Positions 52,538 through 63,463 of a stretch of DNA of 64,000 nucleotides are shown piece by piece. This DNA is from Wenyingzhuangia sp. (GTDB lineage Bacteria > Bacteroidota > Bacteroidia > Flavobacteriales > Flavobacteriaceae). Under the pieces are notes generated by a model, which worked only from the letters and a program-made list of their open reading frames with translations, was not told where the DNA came from and searched no databases. The DNA is taken from NCBI GenBank assembly GCA_020628175.1, contig JAHDFK010000004.1:62001-126000 (forward strand), read 5' to 3'. The position numbers and the translations under genes were made by a program. Position 1 is the stretch's first letter; every line of letters begins with the position of its first letter.

Positions 52538-55500
52538 ACAAATCTATCTTCTTCTCCTGGTACAATCCAGTAAGCATCGTTGTTGTAATAATCAAACATA
52601 AAAGCATCTTTCCCTACTTCCTTAGCCATTGAACTTCCATCTAAAGCTGTTGCTAATTGACGGTGGTACACTTTTCCCTCTGAATTTGTATACCCAAATC
52701 CTAAACGGATAATTGGACGGATTGTTTTCGTTTTATTGGTTTTAAAGAAATGACGAGAAGGATCGAAAGCCACTCCACTACGCAAACTGTTCTCAAACTG
52801 AACATCTCCTGTGGCATCTCCATAAACTACAAATCCTTGTCCTGGCTTTAAATAACCTGATGGCGTTGTTGCGTCTGTTACTCCTGTTACTTCATCTTCT
52901 AAAGTTGCTGCTGCTACTGTCATTCCTGCTCCTATCGTTGCGTATCCTCCACTATTATCTGTAACTGCTGGGAAATGCTCATCTCCTATAGGTTGATCCC
53001 ATACATAAATAATTCCTTCTGTTACTCCTGAATTTAAGGTGTTAAATGCATGACCATCTATCGTTGATGGATATGGATTTCCTGTTAACAAGAAATTTCC
53101 TGAGGTTAAAGGTACCGTAATGTCTCCGTTATTTGGACTCCCTATAAAGTTATAGTTGTTTAACGTTCCTGTTCCTTTCATCGTAAACCCTACTCCTGGG
53201 TTCATTGTAGTTGCTTCTGTAATTTCTAAAAAGGCAAAATCGTTATTCATCGTATGCGTCCAACGCGTACTTAATGTGTTAGCAGAACCATCTAAATCTC
53301 TTGTAAAACTAGGATCTGTATTATCTCCTAAAGTAGCTCCTGTATTAAACTTTAAATTGTTTGTTAAACTAAAGCTTCCTGAAGTTTGTACTGGAGATGC
53401 AAAATAGTTGTAACGGTAAGGTGAATCTGTAGCTTCTCCTAAAACCTTATAAATATTTCCTGTTCCCGTATTTTCATTCACTCCTACTGAGTTCTGAATC
53501 AGTTCTGCTTCTCCTTCTAAATAAATATCTCCATTTAATACCAAATCTGTTGTACTTGCATATTTATCTTCAGATAATGTAAATGTTACGCCTGCATCAA
53601 CATTTAAACATGTACATTCAAAACTTTCTCCTGACACCAATGTAAAAGTTAAATCATCTTTTATAATAAATCTTTTAGCATCGTCATCTATATTAGCAAC
53701 ACCTCCTGGACCTGATCCTCCAGACCATCCTCCTTCTGAGATGTCAAAAACAATTTCATATCCATCTTTTCTTATCAAGGTAAATACAACGCCATCTGGT
53801 AGTGTTACACCACTAAAACTTAAGTCTGTTCCACTTGCTGGTACAGGTGTTATTGTTGTTTGATCTCCTGTAGTCGTAAAATCTCCATCAACATCTATCA
53901 ATAAATCAAAATCTTGAGGCTCTAAGATATCAGTCATATCAAAAGATAAACTTACAGTACCTACACTTCCTGTGTTTTGAACTTTCCAATCTCTATTTAC
54001 TTTTAAAATTGGTAATCCACACTCTATTCCAAAAACTGTCCCAGATGATTTTGATCCCCAAGCTAAAAAGTCTAAATCGTCATCAAAACTAGAACTATTC
54101 AATGCATTGGTAGCTGCTATACTTCCTAATCCAACAGTTAATACACTGTTTTCACTTCCTGATTTTGATTGTTTTTGATTCAATCCTGAAGCATCATCTT
54201 GACCTATAACCCCAACACGTTCGTAGTAATCTGCATTGATTGTTTTGTCCCAAATTACGGTAGTTCCATCACTCGCTATATAATTTATAGAACTATCTAA
54301 TGTAATACCATATTTACTTGCTAAATAACTATTGATCTTATTTCTGTCTGAATCTGATAAATTACTAGAATATGAAATTATTTCGGCTATTTGTCCTGTA
54401 ATACCTCTAGAATTATAGATTCCTCTATCTGCACCAATAGTATAACTTGTATTTGTTGTTTCGTTTGTTACTAAAACTTTTGTGTGTACTTCTGTTCTAA
54501 CCGGTCTTGCGTGTGTTAATAAATCTGTTGTAGTTCCATTTACATACGAAGTTCCATTTTTCGTATTGTTAGGTGTCCATATGCTACTGTACACTTGTGT
54601 TTCGTCTTCATGACCGTGAAAAACACCTGCTCCATTGTTATTTGTAAAAGGAGTTTCCCAACTTCTGACAGACGTATGGTTGTATACAATAAAAACAGTT
54701 TTTACATCTAAATTACCACTTATTGTTAAAGCATCATTTCCGTTAAAATCAATAGAGGGATTGAAGTTAATTCCACTATCATTTAACTGAGGGTTATCAT
54801 TCGCAGTAACAAAATCAAAAGAATTATGAGAATCTTGCCATTGAGAGACATCCGAACCAGAAGTAACAACATTATTATCTGCTCTTAACCATAAACTTAA
54901 ATTCGTAGTATCAACATCTCCAGGTCCAGAAATAGTTCTATCGTAAGCTAATGTAAAATAACCATCAGCATTAAGGTTTACATTATTAAAAGTAAGAGTA
55001 TTTCCAACCAATGAAACGTTTTCTGTTTGAATCGTAGCATCTGAGAAATCAGTATCTGTATCTATTAGTAATGCGTAATCAAAATCTAATCCTGTGTTAG
55101 GAACTCCAGATCCTAAGGTAAAACTAACATTTACGGTACCTGGTGTACCTGTAGTTTGAGTTCTCCATACTCTACCTACTATATTCTTGTAGTTATTTAT
55201 CGTAGAAGTTGGTACAACAGACTCACTTGCTCCGTTATTAGCAATCATAACAAATTGATCATCTCCTGTAAAAGCAATTTCTTTTTCTATAACAACACCT
55301 AAAGTAGTATTTTGTTCCTGAGATTTAATTTGTGACAATGCTGATTGATCATCTCTACCGATACCTATTATATTTGTTTCATATCCTACTGTATTATTCC
55401 AAATAATTTGATCATCACTATCTCTATAATTCCCTGATGTTATTCCATCAGTACTACTTAGCGTAATACCATACTTGATCGCTAAATAAGAATAAATTTT

Positions 55501-57372
55501 TCTTAAATCGGTGTTTGTAAGTGTTTGGTTGTAAATGATTACCTCAGAAACATATCCATTGAATCCGTCTGAAGCTGATCCTTTACCTAAAACACCTGTA
55601 TGATCTCCAGTTAAGAAAGAATTCACCAAATCAGTACTCTCAGTATACGCACCATCTCTTAATTCAGAAACTAGCTTTCCTGAAGCACTATCTAAACTAC
55701 CTCGCACCAATGCAATAGAATTGATTGGTGTATTAAAATTATTTACAGAAGTAGTCAATGAATTTGAAAATTGATCTAACTCTAGTGAATTATCTAGGTT
55801 GTATCCAAAATCTAATGCATTATTACTTGAAGAACCTTCTGTACCTAATAAAAAGTTATCTGTATCACTACCATCTCTCTCAACGATTGCTATAATATTA
55901 TAATTACTATCGTTAATAGCATCAAGATCTAAGTTAAAATAACCATTATCACCATTTTCAAAATAAACAGATGGGTTAAAGTTATGTTGATTTTCGCTAA
56001 GCACAGGAAAATTACTTGTACCAGATTGCGAAGCATTTAAACTTGATACTGAATTGTTCCATTGAGTAATAACTTCCCCGTCAATAGTTGCAGATGTACT
56101 TGCACCTTTGTACCAATGTGTAATTCCTGAAGAAACATTTCCAGGAGTAAAAATAGCAGACTTTAATCCTACTGTAAATATTTGACCATCTGTAAAGTTT
56201 ACAGCATCGAAGTTTAACAAAGTACCTCCTGTTATTGAAGTTGCATCAATTACAGTAGCATCTGAAAAATTTGTATCATTATCTAAAATTAAAACATAAT
56301 CACTAGCATTTCCAGTATCCGGAATTCCAGTTCCCAACTCAAATGAAACTGTTACGGAACCAGGAGTACCATTTGTCTCAACTTTCCACAAACGTTCTAA
56401 ACTAGATATAACTCCAGTAGGTAAATTAGATGACGAATATGTTGTTGATAAGTTATTGTTTCCAAATAACAAATAATCTAAATCGCTTGTAAATGTAGCA
56501 CCTTTATCAACCGTCAAAATAGGTTCATCTATTGAACTAACACCAACTGTATCTTCATAATCTGCATTATTATCTCTACCATAGTGAAGTCTATTGTTAT
56601 TAAAATCTATATTTTCTGAAGCATCCCAAATTAAACTACCATCACTCAAAACATAATCTCCACTCGTTCCTCCAGATGTGTTTTCTAATTCAACACCATA
56701 CTTTCTTGATAAATAGGTTTCTACTTTTAATCTATCTGTTTCAGATAGCTCCGTACTGTAAGCTATTATTTCTGAAATTTGTCCTGTAATACTTCTCGTT
56801 GAAAACGTTCTATCTCTACCTACATAATAAGTCGACGTAGTATTATCATTGGCTGTCAAAATTCTAGAATGTATTTCAACTGTTTTGGGTCTTGGATGAG
56901 CTAACAAGTCAACCACACTACCATTTACAAAAGAACTTCCGTTTTTGGTTGCAGTTGGTGTCCATACATCACTATACACAGTTGTATCGTCTATTTGACC
57001 GTGAAAAATACCCGCTCCGTTATTATTTGTAAATGGAACTTCCCAAGGCCTAACTGAAGTATGTTGATATACAATAAAGAATGTTCTAATATCTAAATTT
57101 GTAGTCGCTAATTGTAAATGTGAACTTCCATCAAATACAATAGAACTTTGATTATTAATCCCTGTTAAATCTAATGTGGGTGTTCCTGAAGCTGTATTAA
57201 ATACATATCCATTTGTAGATTGGTCTGTCCAACTTGTAACACTTCCCCCGGATACAGCAACACCTGTATCTGCTTTTAACCACAAATTTAAATTTGAAGA
57301 TACATTTGCCGGTCCTTGTGCATAGGAACAAATTGAAATTACTAATAAAACGATTTTAAGAAAATTCTTCAT
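52039..57372 (-). CDS. Giant modular T9SS-secreted surface protein A
   Basis: A 1777-residue protein with a signal peptide (ending SYAQ, residue 19). Three related modules of about 380 residues each start with LWLKAD-type lines (for example NLNLWLKADTGVAVSGG, about residue 28). They contain a LamG/concanavalin-like fold with SIVFDGS, a conserved AxxKYGxxL end (LSRKYGVELE) and a GRD-containing stretch; the family looks like DUF8202. A beta-rich spacer (about 1185-1690) leads to a T9SS tail (about 1700-1777) with YSLTGSTLLSY and LSNNFYIVKVV, ending KKIYLE. Likely an adhesin or polysaccharide-binding surface protein; no enzyme motif is seen. Low-complexity Asp/Thr/Ser composition. Its 3' end is nearly identical to that of gene B. 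Confidence 0.85.
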   Translation of the reverse strand: MKNFLKIVLLVISICSYAQGPANVSSNLNLWLKADTGVAVSGGSVTSWTDQSTNGYVFNTASGTPTLDLTGINNQSSIVFDGSSHLQLATTNLDIRTFFIVYQHTSVRPWEVPFTNNNGAGIFHGQIDDTTVYSDVWTPTATKNGSSFVNGSVVDLLAHPRPKTVEIHSRILTANDNTTSTYYVGRDRTFSTRSITGQISEIIAYSTELSETDRLKVETYLSRKYGVELENTSGGTSGDYVLSDGSLIWDASENIDFNNNRLHYGRDNNADYEDTVGVSSIDEPILTVDKGATFTSDLDYLLFGNNNLSTTYSSSNLPTGVISSLERLWKVETNGTPGSVTVSFELGTGIPDTGNASDYVLILDNDTNFSDATVIDATSITGGTLLNFDAVNFTDGQIFTVGLKSAIFTPGNVSSGITHWYKGASTSATIDGEVITQWNNSVSSLNASQSGTSNFPVLSENQHNFNPSVYFENGDNGYFNLDLDAINDSNYNIIAIVERDGSDTDNFLLGTEGSSSNNALDFGYNLDNSLELDQFSNSLTTSVNNFNTPINSIALVRGSLDSASGKLVSELRDGAYTESTDLVNSFLTGDHTGVLGKGSASDGFNGYVSEVIIYNQTLTNTDLRKIYSYLAIKYGITLSSTDGITSGNYRDSDDQIIWNNTVGYETNIIGIGRDDQSALSQIKSQEQNTTLGVVIEKEIAFTGDDQFVMIANNGASESVVPTSTINNYKNIVGRVWRTQTTGTPGTVNVSFTLGSGVPNTGLDFDYALLIDTDTDFSDATIQTENVSLVGNTLTFNNVNLNADGYFTLAYDRTISGPGDVDTTNLSLWLRADNNVVTSGSDVSQWQDSHNSFDFVTANDNPQLNDSGINFNPSIDFNGNDALTISGNLDVKTVFIVYNHTSVRSWETPFTNNNGAGVFHGHEDETQVYSSIWTPNNTKNGTSYVNGTTTDLLTHARPVRTEVHTKVLVTNETTNTSYTIGADRGIYNSRGITGQIAEIISYSSNLSDSDRNKINSYLASKYGITLDSSINYIASDGTTVIWDKTINADYYERVGVIGQDDASGLNQKQSKSGSENSVLTVGLGSIAATNALNSSSFDDDLDFLAWGSKSSGTVFGIECGLPILKVNRDWKVQNTGSVGTVSLSFDMTDILEPQDFDLLIDVDGDFTTTGDQTTITPVPASGTDLSFSGVTLPDGVVFTLIRKDGYEIVFDISEGGWSGGSGPGGVANIDDDAKRFIIKDDLTFTLVSGESFECTCLNVDAGVTFTLSEDKYASTTDLVLNGDIYLEGEAELIQNSVGVNENTGTGNIYKVLGEATDSPYRYNYFASPVQTSGSFSLTNNLKFNTGATLGDNTDPSFTRDLDGSANTLSTRWTHTMNNDFAFLEITEATTMNPGVGFTMKGTGTLNNYNFIGSPNNGDITVPLTSGNFLLTGNPYPSTIDGHAFNTLNSGVTEGIIYVWDQPIGDEHFPAVTDNSGGYATIGAGMTVAAATLEDEVTGVTDATTPSGYLKPGQGFVVYGDATGDVQFENSLRSGVAFDPSRHFFKTNKTKTIRPIIRLGFGYTNSEGKVYHRQLATALDGSSMAKEVGKDAFMFDYYNNDAYWIVPGEEDRFVITSVPAASDDLELPIGVVVDTDREITFTLDGVEDYTGSVYVYDKVENTVNNIKEDMYTAFVTSGETSDRFSLVFKGEDTLSNDAILTEGVKNVVSFTNNELEVTLEKGAIEKIEVYSLTGSTLLSYKETKETNHSVVKTNGLSNNFYIVKVVTNTESFTKKIYLE

Positions 57373-57396
57373 TCTGTTTATTTATTTTTTCAATTA

Positions 57397-57404
57397 CAAA
57401 AGTA
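57397..57404 (-). promoter_or_regulatory. -7 promoter element of giant gene A
   Basis: Minus-strand TACTTTTG matches TAnnTTTG and lies 24 bp before the ATG at 57372. It shows that gene A is transcribed separately from gene B. Confidence 0.5.
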
Positions 57405-57509
57405 ATTCTTTTTAAACAAAAAAAACTAACTAAATCTTGATTATACAATATATGTTAACAATAATTTTATTAGACTAAAAATACACAAGTATGTTAATTA
57501 TTGTAAAAA

Positions 57510-58069
57510 ATAAAAAAAAGGGTCTGCTAAGTATTAGTAGACCCTTTTTTTTATTTTTTAGAAAGTGTAATTACTCTACATATATCTTTTTGGTAAAGCT
57601 TTCTGTATTGGTAACAACTTTTACAATATAGAAATTGTTAGACAATCCATTTGTTTTTACTACCGAATGGTTCGTCTCTTTTGTTTCTTTATAACTTAAC
57701 AACGTACTTCCTGTTAAACTATAAACTTCTATTTTCTCTATAGCTCCTTTTTCTAAAGTAACTTCTAATTCATTATTTGTGAAACTTACTACGTTCTTAA
57801 CTCCTTCTGTAAGTATAGCGTCGTTACTTAAAGTGTCTTCTCCTTTAAATACCAAACTAAATCTATCACTTGTTTCTCCAGAAGTTACAAATGCTGTATA
57901 CATATCTTCTTTTATATTATTTACTGTATTTTCTACTTTATCGTATACATAAACAGAACCCGTATAATCTTCTACACCATCCAATGTAAAGGTTATTTCT
58001 CTATCTGTATCTACAACAACTCCTATAGGTAATTCTAAATCATCACTCGCTGCCGGTACACTTGTGATT
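57510..58069. repeat. Long direct repeat, copy 2 (3' end of giant gene B plus terminator)
   Basis: The partner of 51979-52537, about 560 bp. It includes the terminator, the stop codon and the same ~166 codons. Identity breaks off just upstream at 58070, where codons for the same residues begin to differ in many third positions. Such a sharp edge argues for gene conversion rather than simple recent gene duplication. Confidence 0.93.
57512..57552 (-). terminator. Terminator of giant surface protein gene B
   Basis: The same hairpin as at 51982-52020, with an A8/T8 tract instead of A7/T7: stem GGGTCTGCTAA/TTAGTAGACCC and a GTA loop. Confidence 0.8.
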
Positions 58070-61000
58070 ATAAATCTATCTTCTTCACCTTCAATAACCC
58101 AGTAAGCATCGTTGTTAAAGTAATCAAACATAAATGCGTCTTTTCCTACTTCTTTAGCCATAGAGCTTCCGTCTAATGCAGTTGCTAATTGACGGTGATA
58201 TACTTTACCATTACCAAGCTTAAATTCAAAACCTAAACGAATAATTGGACGAATTGTCTTAATTTCATTTGTTTTGAAAAAATGCCTTGCCCCATCATAC
58301 TCTGCTCCAGAAACTCTTAAAGAGTTGTCAAATTTCACATCTCCATCTGCTGTAGCATATACAATAAATCCTTGACCTGGACGTAGGTATTCTGTTGGCG
58401 TTGTCGCTCCAGATACTCCTGTAGTTTCATCTTCTAAAGTAGCTGCTCCTACTGTCATTCCTGCCCCAATTGTAGCATATCCTCCACTATTGTCGGTTAA
58501 TGCTGGAAAGTGTTCACTTCCCCCTGGTTGATCCCACAAATAAATAATACCTTCTGTAACTCCTGATCCCCCTGTGTTTAATGTATTAAAGTCATGTGCA
58601 TTAATTGTTGATGGATATAAGTTACCTGTCAACAAGAAATTTCCTGTAGTTACAGGTACAGTTATGTCTCCATTATTAGGATTCCCGATAAAGTTGTATT
58701 TGTTTTTAGGGTCTAATGCGGCAACTCCTGTTCCTTTCATGGTATAACCAACTCCAGGATTCATAGACTCATTTTCATCTACTTCGGTAAACTGAATTGC
58801 ATTATTCATTGTATGTAACCAACGTCTACTAATCGTTGTTCCAGACCCATCTAAATCATTTGTGTAAGTAAAATCCGTATTATCATCCAACGTAGCGCCT
58901 GTATTTAACTTTAAATTATTTATTAAAGAGAAACTACCCGAAGTATTTACAACAGAAGCAAAATAGTTATATCTAAATTCAGATCTTGTTGCATCATCTA
59001 AAATTTTATGAATAGTACCTGTACCTGTATTTGTATTTACTCCTGTAGATTTCTGAATTAACTCAGAATCTCCTTCTAAATAAATATCTCCATCTAACTC
59101 TAATAAACCTTCAACTCTTAAATATGAATTTGTAGGTACTGTTACAACAGCATCTGTAGCAACACTTAAACACTGACAGTTTGCATTTTGAGTTAACGAC
59201 ACACTATCTTCTATAGAAACAGATTTTGCAAAATCACTTGTATTTGGTGAACCATCAGGTGCAGAACCACCAGACCATGTACCTCCTGCATATGATATTT
59301 GAGATTGTGCCGTTTTAGTTCTTAACGTAAATACAGCTCCATTTGGTAAATTAACACTTGAAAAAACTAAGTTATCATCTGTTAAAACACCTGTAGTTAT
59401 AGGAGTAACTCCTGTATAATCACCATCTCCATCGGTATCAATCAATAAATCAAAATTATTTTCGTTAGATATTGTAGACATATCAAATGACACAGAAACT
59501 GTTCCTACACTACCAATATTAACTACTTTCCAATCTCTATCTAATCTTCTAAATACTTGAGGACAAGTTCCTGTAGGCGCACCATCATCTATTAAAGAAG
59601 GTATTGCATCAGTACCATTGTTTCCCCATAATAAATAATCTTTATCATCATCAAAATCAGTTGTATTGTCAACATTCGAAGCTTCTACAGTTGCTCCTAA
59701 TGCTACTGTAACAATTCCTCCTTCAGCTTCAGATCTTGATTGTTTTTGTAACAAAGCAGTATCTTCATCAGCACCAATACCAGCTACATTTCGATGAAAT
59801 GCTGCATTTGCTACCGCATCCCATAAAACACTTCCACTACTATCCACGTAGTTACCGTTTAAACCTCCTGCAGAATTATCTAATGTAATTCCATATTTAA
59901 TAGCTAAATAACTTTCAATTCTTCTAATTTCTGCATCAGGAATAGTTTGTCCTTGAAAGTATATTATTTCAGAAATATTTCCTTCATAATAATCTTCACT
60001 AGAACCTCCATCAAATGTAGCAGCTAAAGAAGCATCTCCCACATATCCATATCTTGTTACACCTGTACCAATATTAGAATTATTTACATCTCCTGTAAAA
60101 TCGTCCGCACCATTTGATCTTATAAAGGTGTCATTTGCACCCGTACTTGCATCAAAAATAAAACCTGCAATATTGGTTCTTCCGTTATTATTTACACTTG
60201 TACCTGTAGAGGTATATTCTATACCAAAACCTGCTCCTTCTGTATATGAGAATCCTAATTTACCATCTCCACCAATGTATGTTCCAAAATATTTAGAACT
60301 ATCAAAGTCTAAAAATGCTCTATTACTTGTATCAGGAGTACCCGATGGGGTTGAACTATGATCTGTTTTATATACCACCCACGTATATAATTTATCTATT
60401 TCACCAGCCGAGCTAAAATTTAAACTTTCAACAGCAAAATGTTGTCTAACACCATCAAAAGACATGGTAGGGTTGTAATTAGTCATATCAGTATCATCCG
60501 TTGGCTTGTCTAAGTTTGTACTTTGAACAACTCCATTTCCATTAAAACTTTCATCTGTTACCGAAGAAATAATACCACTTGTACTTGTTACACCTTTGTC
60601 TGCACGTACCCACATATTTAAACCAAAGCCTGCATTAACTGCACCTGGTGTTGGTTGTTCAGGTAATAGTAAAGTATATGCTAATCTTTCACCATCTAAC
60701 ATATCTCTAGAAAAATAATAATTTGTTCCATCATCGGTTAAGGTTACTTTTGTATCAGAATTATCAAATACGTCATCAGTACTAATTATTGCTTCAATAG
60801 ATATTAAGTCATCTGGAAAAAATGATTTCGGAATAGCAACAAATACAGTTCCTGTGTTTCCTCCTGTTTCTGTAAATAACCACTGTCTAGATGTTAAATA
60901 TTGGCTCAGAAGAGGATTGAAGTTTAAAACTCCTACTCCAGATCCGTTACTACCAAACAATAATGAGGTTCCTAAAGGAACTGATGTTCTAGAGGCATCA

Positions 61001-63255
61001 GCATTAGGCGAAGAAAAATCGTTGGTTGTTGCTACAATTAAATCTTGCGCAGATGTTGATTGTGCAACTTTTTGATCTATATCACTATCTTCTGAATCAT
61101 TTATCAAACCAGCAATACCATTCCAATAATCTGTATTGTTCCAAATAATTGCTCCTGCTGAATTTCTATAATCAAAAATAGATGGATGTAAACTTACACC
61201 ATATTTTAATCCTAAATATGTTTCTATTTGTTTTGTCTCCAAATCAGAAAAACCAGTTCTATCCGCAACAATAACTTCAGAAATTTGTCCATCATAATAA
61301 ATATTATTTCTTGATCCATTTTCAGTGTTTGCTTCTGAACCATCTCCTATAAAACCATATCTTGGAGTAGTTGATGAATTATTTCTCACTACAATATTAC
61401 CAGAAGTTAAATCACTATTAAACTCTATATTACCATCAAACTTCATAAATGTTTCGTTGGTCTGACCTGAATCAAAAATAAACTCAGCAATATGCGGGAT
61501 ACCATCATTTCCTAACGATTCACTAAACTGATCTTTTGTTCCACTTGACTGATAAGAAAAAGCTAATTTCCCATCAGGTCTAATAAACATATTGTAAGAT
61601 TCACTTCTATCAAAATCTACCAACGCCCAGTTATCAAAATCCGGATTCGCGTCTTGCGTATCAAACTCTGTACTATACACCACAAATCCGTGTAAATCTG
61701 TAATTACATCTGCTGCTTCGTATCTTTTATTCTCAATAGCTAAATAATCATTTGCACCATCAAAATCTAATGTTGGATTAAAGTTCATAAAAGCATCTGC
61801 CGGAGTTCTATCTGTATTAGTCTGAAACGCATTTGCTTGATTTAAACTACCATCTCTTAAATCTAACCCAGAACCAGAGTCTATATCATCAGCCTTGATA
61901 ATTAAATCAAACCTAGTCACATCAATACCTGCTAATTTTGGCACATCAAAAGCACCCGTAATAAAAGTAATTCTATCTCCATCATTTAAATTGATAGCTC
62001 TGTATAAGTATGTCCCATCATCCATTAGAGGATATGTCGTATCAGTTCCATCAAAAACATCATCTGTACTTACAATTAACTGAGCAGTTGTCCCTGAAGG
62101 AAATTCTGATTTAGGAAAGGCTACATACACCAACCCTGTATCGTTAGTACCTTCTTTAAACAACCATTGTTTATTAAAAATATAGTTGTTTGGGCTACTG
62201 AATAATGTATACCCATGCTCATCATTTTCTCCAAACAATAAATAATCACCTAAAGGTAATGAGGTTCTAGACATTGCATTGTTAGATGATGTAAAATCAT
62301 CATTTGTTGCAACAATCAAACCTGTATCTCCAGATTTTGCTATTTTTTGATTGATTGCACTTGTAGTACTGTCATTAATTAAACCTCCTACATTGTGCCA
62401 ATAGTCTGTATTATCCCATAACACATCTCCTGCAGAATTCACATAATTTGTATTCGAGACATCTAAAGTAACTCCATACTTTAAAGCTAAGTACGATTCT
62501 ATTCTAAGCATTTCATTTGCAGTAATTGCTCCTTTGTCAAAAAGGATAATTTCAGCAATATTACCATCATAATAAATCTCATTTTTCCCTCCATTTTCAC
62601 TAGATGCTTCAGAACCGTCACCAACAAAACCGTATCTATCAGCTGTTATGGTAATATCAGAGTCTGTTCTATCAAAAGTTCTATCCAAACGACCATCAAC
62701 TTTCAATCGAGTTTCATTGGTAAAAGCATTATCAAAAATAAACGTACCTATGTGAGGTTGATTATCGTTTGTTACTTGAAAAGCTCTATTATCTCTTATA
62801 TCTCCACCATCTTTATAAGACATTTGTAAAGTTCCGCTTCCAGAAACATTAATATTATAAGCATCACTCCTATCAAAATCTAAAAACGACCAGTTATCAC
62901 TTGTTCCATTAGCAGAAAAACCAGTCTTGTATACTACAAAAGCATATAAGTCCTCTATTGTAGAACCCGATGCATAATTTAATGTTTCTACAGCAAAGAA
63001 ATCATCTGTACCGTCAAACGTAAAACTTTCGTTAAAGTTCATTAAATCTGTCTGACTCGCTTTTGCTGCTGCTGTAGTTTGGTAAGCATCAAAGCCGGAT
63101 CCACTTCGATCTCCCCAGGTAAGCGTACCACTATCAGTTATATTACTATCCCCACTATACCAAAGACTCATATTGGTTGTTGGTACACCCCCAGGAGTTT
63201 GCGAAAACACAACAGAAGTTAGTAAAACAAAAAATAATAAAGTATTTTTTTTCAT
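57571..63255 (-). CDS. Giant modular T9SS-secreted surface protein B
   Basis: A 1894-residue paralogue of protein A. The signal peptide ends VFSQ (about residue 19). Three modules with LamG-like openings begin near residues 27 (NMSLWYSGDSN), 450 (RFDLIIKADD) and 905 (GLNMWVRADKG). Each has FDGTDDF or FDGANDY, YDGNIAEII or YDGQISEVI, and a closing ALKYGVTLD-type phrase. A shared beta-rich region and the T9SS tail follow, ending KKIYVE. The modules are less alike between A and B than their C-termini. Probable cell-surface binding protein. Its message ends at the terminator 57512-57552; the region 63256-63463 upstream separates it from aroB. Confidence 0.85.
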   Translation of the reverse strand: MKKNTLLFFVLLTSVVFSQTPGGVPTTNMSLWYSGDSNITDSGTLTWGDRSGSGFDAYQTTAAAKASQTDLMNFNESFTFDGTDDFFAVETLNYASGSTIEDLYAFVVYKTGFSANGTSDNWSFLDFDRSDAYNINVSGSGTLQMSYKDGGDIRDNRAFQVTNDNQPHIGTFIFDNAFTNETRLKVDGRLDRTFDRTDSDITITADRYGFVGDGSEASSENGGKNEIYYDGNIAEIILFDKGAITANEMLRIESYLALKYGVTLDVSNTNYVNSAGDVLWDNTDYWHNVGGLINDSTTSAINQKIAKSGDTGLIVATNDDFTSSNNAMSRTSLPLGDYLLFGENDEHGYTLFSSPNNYIFNKQWLFKEGTNDTGLVYVAFPKSEFPSGTTAQLIVSTDDVFDGTDTTYPLMDDGTYLYRAINLNDGDRITFITGAFDVPKLAGIDVTRFDLIIKADDIDSGSGLDLRDGSLNQANAFQTNTDRTPADAFMNFNPTLDFDGANDYLAIENKRYEAADVITDLHGFVVYSTEFDTQDANPDFDNWALVDFDRSESYNMFIRPDGKLAFSYQSSGTKDQFSESLGNDGIPHIAEFIFDSGQTNETFMKFDGNIEFNSDLTSGNIVVRNNSSTTPRYGFIGDGSEANTENGSRNNIYYDGQISEVIVADRTGFSDLETKQIETYLGLKYGVSLHPSIFDYRNSAGAIIWNNTDYWNGIAGLINDSEDSDIDQKVAQSTSAQDLIVATTNDFSSPNADASRTSVPLGTSLLFGSNGSGVGVLNFNPLLSQYLTSRQWLFTETGGNTGTVFVAIPKSFFPDDLISIEAIISTDDVFDNSDTKVTLTDDGTNYYFSRDMLDGERLAYTLLLPEQPTPGAVNAGFGLNMWVRADKGVTSTSGIISSVTDESFNGNGVVQSTNLDKPTDDTDMTNYNPTMSFDGVRQHFAVESLNFSSAGEIDKLYTWVVYKTDHSSTPSGTPDTSNRAFLDFDSSKYFGTYIGGDGKLGFSYTEGAGFGIEYTSTGTSVNNNGRTNIAGFIFDASTGANDTFIRSNGADDFTGDVNNSNIGTGVTRYGYVGDASLAATFDGGSSEDYYEGNISEIIYFQGQTIPDAEIRRIESYLAIKYGITLDNSAGGLNGNYVDSSGSVLWDAVANAAFHRNVAGIGADEDTALLQKQSRSEAEGGIVTVALGATVEASNVDNTTDFDDDKDYLLWGNNGTDAIPSLIDDGAPTGTCPQVFRRLDRDWKVVNIGSVGTVSVSFDMSTISNENNFDLLIDTDGDGDYTGVTPITTGVLTDDNLVFSSVNLPNGAVFTLRTKTAQSQISYAGGTWSGGSAPDGSPNTSDFAKSVSIEDSVSLTQNANCQCLSVATDAVVTVPTNSYLRVEGLLELDGDIYLEGDSELIQKSTGVNTNTGTGTIHKILDDATRSEFRYNYFASVVNTSGSFSLINNLKLNTGATLDDNTDFTYTNDLDGSGTTISRRWLHTMNNAIQFTEVDENESMNPGVGYTMKGTGVAALDPKNKYNFIGNPNNGDITVPVTTGNFLLTGNLYPSTINAHDFNTLNTGGSGVTEGIIYLWDQPGGSEHFPALTDNSGGYATIGAGMTVGAATLEDETTGVSGATTPTEYLRPGQGFIVYATADGDVKFDNSLRVSGAEYDGARHFFKTNEIKTIRPIIRLGFEFKLGNGKVYHRQLATALDGSSMAKEVGKDAFMFDYFNNDAYWVIEGEEDRFIITSVPAASDDLELPIGVVVDTDREITFTLDGVEDYTGSVYVYDKVENTVNNIKEDMYTAFVTSGETSDRFSLVFKGEDTLSNDAILTEGVKNVVSFTNNELEVTLEKGAIEKIEVYSLTGSTLLSYKETKETNHSVVKTNGLSNNFYIVKVVTNTESFTKKIYVE

Positions 63256-63463
63256 ATCTTAGTTTTAAATTCGGACTCAATTTATATAAAAATTTCCAAA
63301 GTACCTCTGTTTTTTTATCGCATTTTAACATACGTTAACACAACTCATTCTTTCTTTCATACTCTTGACTTTTATCAAGTTTTTTGAAGTTTTTATATTT
63401 CTTTCTTAAAGATTTATTTTTCCCATATTTTCATGTTATTTTGCATTAAATTTTAACGGAATC

